The notes beneath the pieces are model-generated. The model was given only the letters and a program-made list of their open reading frames with translations. It was not told the origin of the DNA and did no database searches. 17,851 bases of DNA from assembly GCA_902772625.1 (NCBI GenBank), contig CACYBP010000188.1:1-17851 (forward strand), read 5' to 3'. This stretch comes from Oscillospiraceae bacterium. GTDB taxonomy: Bacteria > Bacillota > Clostridia > Oscillospirales > QAMX01. The position numbers and the translations under genes are program-made. The first letter of the stretch is position 1. Each line of letters begins with the position of its first letter. Below, in pieces: positions 6,576-13,950 of the stretch.

Positions 6576-6826
6576 AGTTCTTTTCCCGTTCCTCCCCCAT
6601 CGTCTTCCGGGACGCTCCGTCGCTTTCCCTGACCCTTCCCGACGAGGCATCCTTCTGGTGTTACGGCCGCGTGACCGCCTGCTTTTCCGAAAGGATCGCC
6701 TTCCGGGCGGGGAAATACGAGATCACCCTGATCGGCGAGGGCCTCCGGATCGGCGCCCTTTCTGAAAACGAGGCCTGGATCCGGGGAAAGATCCTCGATC
6801 TGCACGTCCGGGAGGCGAAGGAGTGA
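6572..6826 (+). CDS. yqfC: Sporulation protein YqfC (YabP/YqfC family)
   Basis: An 84-residue protein of the small YabP/YqfC family, expressed in the mother cell under sigma-E in B. subtilis and encoded just ahead of yqfD. It shows the expected beta-strand-rich pattern: SLSLTLPDEASFWCYGRV, then FSERIAFRAGKYEITLIGEGLRIGAL and a final strand IRGKILDLHV. Its molecular role is not established. The ATG at 6572 gives a normal family length but a weak, distant ribosome binding site; GTG 6530 in the same frame has a much better one and would add 14 residues. The stop overlaps the GTG of yqfD (GTGA), so the pair is translationally coupled. I see no clear sigma-E promoter upstream. Confidence 0.82.
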   Translation: MKFFSRSSPIVFRDAPSLSLTLPDEASFWCYGRVTACFSERIAFRAGKYEITLIGEGLRIGALSENEAWIRGKILDLHVREAKE

Positions 6827-8031
6827 CGCGCTTTTTTCCCTTTTGGGCTTCTCTCCGGGTCGAAATACGGGGGACCGGTCCCGAAAGGATCCTCCCGCTT
6901 CTTCTCTCCGCCGGGATCGCTTTCCGGGATCCCGTCAGGATGGACCGGGAGGCCCTTCTCCTCTCGCTTTCGCCCCGGGGCTTCCGGAGGATGCGCGGGG
7001 TCCTTCGCGGGAAAGGCCTCCGGGTGCGGATCCGCGCGCGGGAGGGGCTTTCCTTCCGGCTTTCCCCGCTCCTCCGTCGCTGGGGCCTCTGGACCGGGGC
7101 GGCGGGAGCGGTCTTCTTGCTGGTCTTTCTTTCCTCCTTCGTGTGGACCGTGGAGGTCACGGGGGTCGACCGGGCCACGGCCGAAAAGATCGAGGCCTTT
7201 CTCGCCTCCGAGGGGCTTTATCCCGGCGCCCTTCTGAGGGCGCAGGATCCCGTCGAACTGAAATCCCGGCTGCTGATCGCCCTGGACGAACTGGATTTCG
7301 CGGCGGTCAATCTGCTCGGCTCCCGTGCGAAGATCGAGGCGCGCGCCTCTCTTCCCCCGCCCGACGCCGGGCTCCGGACCGCGTCGCTTCCGGCCGATCT
7401 GGTGGCGGGAAAGAGCGGGGTGCTTCTCGACCTGCGGATCCACGAGGGAGAGACCGTGCTTTCTCCGGGCGTCGCGGTGGAGCCGGGAGACGTGATCGCC
7501 TCCCACGAGGTGCACGGCGTGATCCCGGGCACCAAAGAGCTTTCCGGCGCGGTGCGTTTCGTCCACGCGAGAGGCGAGGCCTACGCCCGGATCGAGGGGA
7601 AGCTTACCGCCCTCATGCCCAGGACGCGCCTTGTGAAGCGGTATACCGGACGGGAATACCGGGAAAATCTTCTGTTTTTTGCCGAAATGCCGATAATTTT
7701 TTTGAAACCCTATGGAATTCCCCATGCCCGTTGTGATAAAATAAGGAACGGAGTCGATCTCTCGCTTCCGGCGGGACGTCTGCTTCCCCTCAGGCGGATC
7801 CGGACGCGCTTCCTTCCCTACCTGACCGAACCCCGGGAGGTCTCCCGGGACGAGGCGTACCGGGAGCTTTCGTCGCTTATGGAACGCACCCTTCTCGGGG
7901 AAGCGAAGGACGGACGGCTGGAGGAGCTTTCCGCGCGCATCCGCGGGGAGGGAGAAGTCTGGAGACTCGACGCCGACTATATCATAACGGAGGATATCGG
8001 GGAGGAAAGGATCCTTTCGCCCCTCCCCTGA
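6823..8031 (+). CDS. yqfD: Sporulation protein YqfD
   Basis: A 402-residue membrane-anchored sporulation protein, close to the about 398 residues of B. subtilis YqfD. The N-terminal cytoplasmic part (1-87) is very arginine-rich, one membrane segment lies at about 89-109 (LWTGAAGAVFLLVFLSSFVW), and the rest is extracytoplasmic, beginning with the conserved EVTGVDRATAEKIEAFLASEGLYPGA block that resembles a POTRA-like fold. The family is made in the mother cell under sigma-E and is required for efficient sporulation in B. subtilis; the mechanism is unknown. GTG 6823 is chosen because GGAGG (6811-6815) is 7 bases upstream and the start overlaps the yqfC stop. It is followed by phoH after 6 bases. 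Confidence 0.92.
   Translation: MTRFFPFWASLRVEIRGTGPERILPLLLSAGIAFRDPVRMDREALLLSLSPRGFRRMRGVLRGKGLRVRIRAREGLSFRLSPLLRRWGLWTGAAGAVFLLVFLSSFVWTVEVTGVDRATAEKIEAFLASEGLYPGALLRAQDPVELKSRLLIALDELDFAAVNLLGSRAKIEARASLPPPDAGLRTASLPADLVAGKSGVLLDLRIHEGETVLSPGVAVEPGDVIASHEVHGVIPGTKELSGAVRFVHARGEAYARIEGKLTALMPRTRLVKRYTGREYRENLLFFAEMPIIFLKPYGIPHARCDKIRNGVDLSLPAGRLLPLRRIRTRFLPYLTEPREVSRDEAYRELSSLMERTLLGEAKDGRLEELSARIRGEGEVWRLDADYIITEDIGEERILSPLP
7999..8028 (+). other. Stem-loop at the yqfD/phoH junction
   Basis: GGGGAGG (7999-8005) and CCTCCCC (8022-8028) form a perfect 7-bp stem around the self-complementary AAAGGATCCTTT. It ends one base before the yqfD stop codon, 10 bases before the phoH ATG. No T-tract follows, so it is not a terminator; it may be a processing site or affect phoH translation. 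Confidence 0.4.
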
Positions 8032-8037
8032 AGCATC

Positions 8038-9002
<965 letters not shown>

Positions 9003-9006
<4 letters not shown>

Positions 9007-9503
9007 AAAAGAACCGGATCACGGTGGAAAAAAACGATCAGAAGCCGCTCCTTTCCTTCCCTGGCGTCATCCGGCGGGCGGCCGACGCCGCGCTGGCGGC
9101 GGCGGGGGCCGATCTGCCCTGCGCCGTGGACGTCAGTCTGGTGGGCGAAGATGAGATCCGGCGGATCAACCGGGAAAACCGGGAGATCGACCGGGTCACC
9201 GACGTGCTCTCCTTCCCCCAGCTGGAGCTTCACCCCGGGGACAAGCTTTCCGAGGCGGTGGATCCCTACGACCTGATCGGGGGGCGCGTCCTTCTCGGCG
9301 ACGTGGTGATCTGCTATCCGGTGGCGCTGAAGCAGGCGGTGGAATATGGCCACGCTTACCAGAGGGAGCTTTCCTTCCTGACGGTGCATTCGATCCTGCA
9401 TCTTCTGGGCTACGACCACGAGACCCCCGAGGAGGAAAAGGTCATGTTTTCCCTGACCGAGGAGATCCTCGTTTCCCTGGGTCTTGGCCGGGAGGAAAAA
9501 TAA
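9003..9503 (+). CDS. ybeY: Endoribonuclease YbeY, rRNA maturation factor
   Basis: A 166-residue zinc-dependent RNase of the UPF0054 family, needed for 16S rRNA 3'-end processing and late-stage ribosome quality control. The zinc site HSILHLLGYDH is complete (His129, His133, His139), and the upstream signatures ELSFLTVHSILH and RVTDVLSFP (64-72) are present. Length is typical (about 150-170). The GTG at 9003 overlaps the phoH stop as GTGA and has AGAGGGG at about 7 bases. It directly follows phoH, its functional partner in many bacteria. In related Firmicutes pgpH usually lies between phoH and ybeY, and dgkA and cdd behind ybeY; none is here. Confidence 0.96.
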
Positions 9504-9512
9504 AAAACCTGC

Positions 9513-9538
9513 CCGGACGCCCTTCTTTCCGCGTCCGG
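9513..9538. other. Stem-loop between ybeY and era
   Basis: An 8-bp perfect stem (9513-9520 with 9531-9538) with a 10-base loop lies 10 bases behind the ybeY stop. On the plus strand it is followed by AAAACC, not T; on the minus strand it is followed by GCAGG and a T-rich run. It is therefore not a convincing terminator for ybeY. Confidence 0.35.
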
Positions 9539-9555
9539 AAAACCTGTAATATACT
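9523..9555 (+). promoter_or_regulatory. Candidate promoter in front of era
   Basis: The AT-rich TAATATACT (9547-9555) stands out in GC-rich DNA and offers a -10 (TAATAT 9547-9552, or TATACT 9550-9555). The best -35 partners (TTCTTT 9523-9528, spacing 18, or TTCCGC 9527-9532, spacing 17) are weak. The 114-base gap before era makes a separate promoter plausible. Confidence 0.4.
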
Positions 9556-9617
9556 GACAAGGGCTTCGGGCGGATCCCGCCCCCTGCCGCGACTTTACGT
9601 AAGGGAGAAACTTAGAC

Positions 9618-10520
9618 ATGTCTGACGTCAAACGGTGCGGGACCGTATCGCTTCTCGGCCGCCCCAACGTGGGGAAATCCTCGCTGATGAACGCGCTGAT
9701 CGGCGAAAAGGTCGCCATCGTCTCCCCCAAGCCTCAGACCACCCGCAACCGCATCGTGGGGATCCTGACCGAGGGGGAAAATCAATTCGTCTTTATGGAT
9801 ACGCCGGGGCTTCACGCCCCGAAAAGCAAGCTCGGCGACCGGATGGTCAAGACCGTCTACGAGACCTGCGAGGACGTGGACGCCGCCCTTCTGGTGGTGG
9901 AATGCAAGGGCGAAGCCCGGGTGGGAAAGCCCGAGGCCCTTCTGATCGAGCGTCTGAAGGCCCTGGCTCTTCCCGCGATCCTCGTGATCAACAAGATCGA
10001 TATCACCGAAAAGTCCGCGATCCTTCCCTGGATCGCATGCTATGCCGCAGCCTATGATTTCAAAGAGATCATCCCCGTGTCGGCAAAGACCGGAGAAGGC
10101 CTTTCGGATCTGGTGACCTCCCTCGGCGCTCTGCTCCCCGAGCTGGAGGAGGGCGAGACGCCCCTCTTCCCGGAAGACGAGCTGACCGACCAGCCCGAGC
10201 GCGTCATCGCCGCCGAATTCGTGCGGGAAAGGCTTCTGTGGCATCTGGAAAAGGAGATCCCCCACGGCGTGGCCACCCAGACCGAAAGCTTCGAGGAAAA
10301 GGACGGCGTGTGCGAGATCGCGGTGGTGATCGTGGCCGAAAAGCAGAGTCACAAGGGCATCATCATCGGCAAAGGCGGCTCTCTTCTCAAAAAAGTGGGC
10401 ACCGAGGCGCGTCTGGAGATGGAAAAGCTCTTCGGCTGCCGGGTCTATCTGACCCTTTACGTGCGCGTCAAGGACGATTGGCGCAACAGCGATTTCATGC
10501 TCAGGGAATTCGGCTACTGA
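9618..10520 (+). CDS. era: GTPase Era, 30S ribosome assembly factor
   Basis: A 300-residue GTPase that binds the 3' end of 16S rRNA and assists 30S assembly. All motifs are present: G1 GRPNVGKS (14-21), switch I PQTTR (39-43), G3 DTPG (61-64), G4 NKID (125-128), G5 SAK (155-157), and a C-terminal KH domain from about residue 195 with the RNA-binding loop GIIIGKGG (247-254). Length is normal (B. subtilis 301). The start has AAGGGAG (9601-9607) 10 bases upstream. recO follows after 19 bases, the usual Firmicutes order. A candidate promoter lies at 9523-9555. Confidence 0.98.
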   Translation: MSDVKRCGTVSLLGRPNVGKSSLMNALIGEKVAIVSPKPQTTRNRIVGILTEGENQFVFMDTPGLHAPKSKLGDRMVKTVYETCEDVDAALLVVECKGEARVGKPEALLIERLKALALPAILVINKIDITEKSAILPWIACYAAAYDFKEIIPVSAKTGEGLSDLVTSLGALLPELEEGETPLFPEDELTDQPERVIAAEFVRERLLWHLEKEIPHGVATQTESFEEKDGVCEIAVVIVAEKQSHKGIIIGKGGSLLKKVGTEARLEMEKLFGCRVYLTLYVRVKDDWRNSDFMLREFGY

Positions 10521-10539
10521 CCGGAACGGGGGAAACGAA

Positions 10540-11319
10540 ATGCAGTCCACCCACGAGACCTTCACCGGCGTCGTCCTGCGCGACACGGTCTATAAGGAAT
10601 CCGACAAGATCCTGACCATTCTGGCCCGGGGCAAGGGCGTCGTCACCGCCAAGGCGCGGGGGGTCATGAAAAGCGGCAGCATGCTTTCGGCCGGCTGCCA
10701 GACCTTCGCCTTCTCGGAATTCACGGTCTATGAATACGGCGGCAAGCTCCTGATTGAGCGGGCCGACGTCCAGGATCAGTTCGAAGGGCTCCGGAAGGAT
10801 CTTTCCTCCTTCGCCCTGGCGGCCTACGTCGCGGAGCTTTCCGAGCAGTTCGGCGCCACCGACACCCCGGAGGACGAAAGCCTTTTCCGGCTGGTTTTGA
10901 ACACCCTCTTCGCCCTGGCGTACCGTCCCGCGATCCGCCGGGAAAAGATCAAGGCGGCCTTCGAGCTCCGGCTCTGCGCCGACTGCGGCTTCGCGCCCGA
11001 TCTGGAGGCGTGCATCGTCTGCGGCCGCGAGCCCAGAGAGCCTCTTTTCGCCCTGGAATCGGGGCAGATTTTCTGCCGCGAATGCTACGAGGGCGGGGAC
11101 GAGGAGCTTTTCGCCCTGACCCCCCGGCTTCTCGCCGCCCTGAAGCAGGCGCTCTTCGCCGACCTGCGGCAGTTTCTCTCCTTCCGCCTGGACGAGCGGG
11201 AGGGCGCCCTTTTCTGCGAGATCGCCGAAAAATACGTCCTTCTGCAGACCGAGGTGCCCGAAAGCCTGAAATACTACCGTTCCCTCTCCCCGGGGGCGGG
11301 AGCCCACGCCGGAAAGTGA
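10540..11319 (+). CDS. recO: DNA repair protein RecO
   Basis: RecO helps RecR load RecA onto SSB-coated DNA and anneals single strands. The 259 residues match the family (about 250). The N-terminal OB fold is recognisable (TFTGVVLRDTVYKESDKILTIL, then GKGVVTAKARGVMKSGS), followed by a helical domain and a zinc-binding region with CADC (146-149), CIVC (158-161) and a further CREC (179-182). The four cysteines at 146, 149, 158 and 161 are the usual zinc ligands. GGGGGAA lies upstream at 10528-10534. It ends the yqfC-to-recO block; a terminator follows at 11330-11351. Confidence 0.96.
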   Translation: MQSTHETFTGVVLRDTVYKESDKILTILARGKGVVTAKARGVMKSGSMLSAGCQTFAFSEFTVYEYGGKLLIERADVQDQFEGLRKDLSSFALAAYVAELSEQFGATDTPEDESLFRLVLNTLFALAYRPAIRREKIKAAFELRLCADCGFAPDLEACIVCGREPREPLFALESGQIFCRECYEGGDEELFALTPRLLAALKQALFADLRQFLSFRLDEREGALFCEIAEKYVLLQTEVPESLKYYRSLSPGAGAHAGK

Positions 11320-11329
11320 GTCTTTCCCC

Positions 11330-11351
11330 GCCGGTCTCGACCGGCTTTTTT
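11330..11351 (+). terminator. Intrinsic terminator behind recO
   Basis: A perfect 6-bp stem GCCGGT (11330-11335) with ACCGGC (11340-11345), loop CTCG, followed by six T (11346-11351). It lies 10 bases behind the recO stop. The remaining 58 bases to the next gene are unusually T-rich, and I see no clear promoter there. Confidence 0.85.
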
Positions 11352-11409
11352 CTTCCTGTTTCTTCTTTGTTGATTCTGTTTTCCCGCTGCGCGGAGAAAG
11401 GATTCTTTC

Positions 11410-13944
11410 ATGATCCCGAAGATCCATTGGCAGCTTCGTCTTTCTTCTCCTTCCGGAAAGGAGCTTATTCTGCCTGCAAACGTTCCCGGATGCGTGCATA
11501 CCGATCTTGTGCGCGCCGGACTCCTCGGCGACTTTTATTACAGGGACAACGCGTCCCGGATCCGCTGGATCGAAGAGTGCGACCCCGTTTATCAGGGGAC
11601 CTTTTACCAGCAGGAGCTTCCCGACGCCCCGGTTCTGATCCTCTACGGCGTGGATACCTACGCCGGGGTGTACCTCAACGGTATCCGTCTCGGTGAATGC
11701 GACGACGCCTTCATCCCCTGGCGTTTTCCGGTCTCCGGCGTCCTCCGGGAAGGAGCGAACACTCTCGAGGTCCGCTTCCGTTCTCCGGTCAGGGAAACGG
11801 CCGGACTTCCTCCGCGCGCCGGCGCTTTCACCACCGAACGGCTCTATACCCGCCGGATCCAATGCACCTACGGGTGGGACTGGGTAGACCGTTTCGTCAC
11901 CATGGGTCTCTGGAGGCCTGTGGAGATCCTTTCCTCAAGCCCGGATCTTCCCTGTCCCCGAAACGACGGGATCTACGTTTACACTTCCTCCGTGAATTCT
12001 CTGACCGCCGTGATCGGCGTCCGGCTTTCTTATCCCGCGGTCTCCCGGAAGGCGTGGGTCGAGATCAGGATCCTCTCTCCCGAGGGGGATACCGTGATCG
12101 TCCGGAGGCGGCGTCTTCTGGAACCGGTTCTCTCTTTTTCGATCGATATCCCCGCTCCCGAGCTCTGGTATCCCGCGGGCTACGGCGCACAGCCTCTCTA
12201 TCTTCTTCGCGTATCCACCTTTCCCGACGGTTTCTTCGGGGAACCGCTTTGCGTTCAGGAGGTCTCTTTCGGGATCCGCACCGTGGAGATCCTGGAGCCC
12301 GAGGACCCTCCCGCCTCTTCCTGGGCAGCCCTTTCCGGGAAGCTCCGCTCCTATGAGCATCTCAGAAAGTGGGACAGAAACACCGGCTCTTCAGCCTTCC
12401 TGCTTTTGGTCAACGGGCGCGCCGTCTTCTGTCAGGGCGCCGACTGGGTCCCTCCCGAACCGTTTCCCTCTGAGGAAGATCCGGAGAAAACCGGGCGTTT
12501 GGTCAAGCTCGCCCGGGAAGCCGGCGTCAACATGCTCCGGATCTGGGGCGGCGGCGTTTTCGGAAGCGAAACGCTTTACGCCGCCTGTGACAGGGCGGGG
12601 ATCCTTCTGACCCAGGATTTCCTGATGGCCTGCGGCGATTATCCCGAGGAAGATCCTTCTTTTCTTGAAAAGCTTCGCGCCGAGGCGCGCGAGGCGGCGC
12701 GTACCCTGCGCAATCATCCGTCTCTCGTCTGGTGGTCCGGCGACAACGAAAACGCCGTTTCAGGGGATGAAAACGCTGAAAACTACAACGGCCGCTCGTC
12801 GGCGCTCTACGCCATCGGACCGGTGCTGGAAAGCGAAGATCCTCACCGGCGCTTTCTCCCCTCCAGCCCCTACGGCGGCGTTCCTTACGCCTCCGCGACC
12901 CGGGGCACCGCGCACATCACGCAGTTTCTCGGATCCTTTTTCTCGTGGGTCCGGGCGGGAGATTTTCACGGCTACCGCCGTTATTTCGACCGGTATCTCT
13001 CGCGGTTTACCCCTGAGCAGCCCGCGATCGGCATGCCCTTCGTTTCCTCTCTGCTCCGCTTTATGTCCGAAGAAGACGTCTTCGGCGAAGATACTTCGAT
13101 CTCCGCTTTTCACACGAAGAACAACCCCTCGCTGGGAGAGGTCACTCTTTACGGGTACGTTGAGCGGCTCGCTTCCGGTATTTTCGGCGCTTTCCGGGAC
13201 GGGGCCGACCGTATCCGGAAAATGCAGCTTTTACAGTGCGAATGGATCCGGCTGTCGCTTTCTCTTTACCGGCGGAACGCGTGGTATTCCTCCGGCATCC
13301 TCTACTGGATGTGGAACGACTGCTGGCCGGCGGCGAACGGGTGGTCGATGGTGGATTATTACGGCCGTCCCAAACCCGCCTGGTACGCCTTCCGGGAAGC
13401 GGCCGCGCCGCTGGCGCTTTCGGTTCTGCCGGACGAAGACGGGAAAACGCGGGTATATCTCTCCTTTTTCGGCGCCGGAGAAACGGCCGAAGGAAGCGGC
13501 TCCCTCACGCGCTGTCATATCTCCGACGGGAGAGAGGATCTCATCGCGCCCTTTTCTTTCACCGCCCGCCCGGGAGAAGCGGAGACGGTCCTCTCTCTCC
13601 CCGCGGTCGAGCTGGACTCCGACACGGTCCTTCTGGCCGATCTGGAAACGCCTCTCGGCAGAGTCCGCGCCTTCTCCCTGCCTGACGGCATGAATTATTC
13701 CGATATGACTTTCGCTTTATCGGGCGACGACTTCGAAATCCTCTCTGAAGACCGTGATTCGATCCTGGTGGAAGGGCGCGAGACCTGTCCCTACGTGATC
13801 ATCGACAGGCCGGACTCGATCCTTTCCGAGAATCTCTTCTTTCTGAAAAAAGGCGAACGCCGCCTGATCCGAAAAAAGGACGCGGGGCCTCTTTGCGGTC
13901 TCTCCTTCTCCTCCGACACTTTTTCCCATGGAAAGGAATCCTGA
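11410..13944 (+). CDS. Glycoside hydrolase family 2, beta-mannosidase-like
   Basis: An 844-residue protein without signal peptide, so a cytoplasmic exo-acting glycosidase that would release mannose (or a related sugar) from imported oligosaccharides. It has the family layout: N-terminal sugar-binding jelly-roll (PANVPGCVHTDLVRAGLLGDFYY near 22-44; YGWDW at 154-158), an Ig-like domain (about 190-300), the TIM barrel starting near FCQGADWVPPE with LRIWGGGVF, and a C-terminal Ig-like part. WSGDNEN gives the acid/base candidate Glu447. The usual nucleophile block RFxSEFG aligns best with RFTPEQPAIG, making Glu536 the candidate nucleophile in an unusual context. AAAGGA (11397-11402) is 7 bases upstream of the start. 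mutS2 follows after 6 bases. It uses more T-ending codons than mutS2, by eye. Substrate is inferred. Confidence 0.88.
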   Translation: MIPKIHWQLRLSSPSGKELILPANVPGCVHTDLVRAGLLGDFYYRDNASRIRWIEECDPVYQGTFYQQELPDAPVLILYGVDTYAGVYLNGIRLGECDDAFIPWRFPVSGVLREGANTLEVRFRSPVRETAGLPPRAGAFTTERLYTRRIQCTYGWDWVDRFVTMGLWRPVEILSSSPDLPCPRNDGIYVYTSSVNSLTAVIGVRLSYPAVSRKAWVEIRILSPEGDTVIVRRRRLLEPVLSFSIDIPAPELWYPAGYGAQPLYLLRVSTFPDGFFGEPLCVQEVSFGIRTVEILEPEDPPASSWAALSGKLRSYEHLRKWDRNTGSSAFLLLVNGRAVFCQGADWVPPEPFPSEEDPEKTGRLVKLAREAGVNMLRIWGGGVFGSETLYAACDRAGILLTQDFLMACGDYPEEDPSFLEKLRAEAREAARTLRNHPSLVWWSGDNENAVSGDENAENYNGRSSALYAIGPVLESEDPHRRFLPSSPYGGVPYASATRGTAHITQFLGSFFSWVRAGDFHGYRRYFDRYLSRFTPEQPAIGMPFVSSLLRFMSEEDVFGEDTSISAFHTKNNPSLGEVTLYGYVERLASGIFGAFRDGADRIRKMQLLQCEWIRLSLSLYRRNAWYSSGILYWMWNDCWPAANGWSMVDYYGRPKPAWYAFREAAAPLALSVLPDEDGKTRVYLSFFGAGETAEGSGSLTRCHISDGREDLIAPFSFTARPGEAETVLSLPAVELDSDTVLLADLETPLGRVRAFSLPDGMNYSDMTFALSGDDFEILSEDRDSILVEGRETCPYVIIDRPDSILSENLFFLKKGERRLIRKKDAGPLCGLSFSSDTFSHGKES

Positions 13945-13950
13945 ATCCCT

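Noticed and set aside
5374..6765. 463-codon open frame on the plus strand
   Set aside because: Antisense to the Gfo/Idh/MocA gene, which has promoter, ribosome binding site, terminator and all motifs.
10501..11862. 453-codon open frame on the minus strand
   Set aside because: Shadow of recO and the start of the GH2 gene; it also crosses the recO terminator.
13030..13062. Loss of the catalytic nucleophile in the GH2 enzyme (FVSS read as FVSE with Glu replaced by Ser)
   Set aside because: Aligning from the downstream LLRF instead shows RFTPEQ opposite RFVSEF, which keeps a Glu at residue 536.
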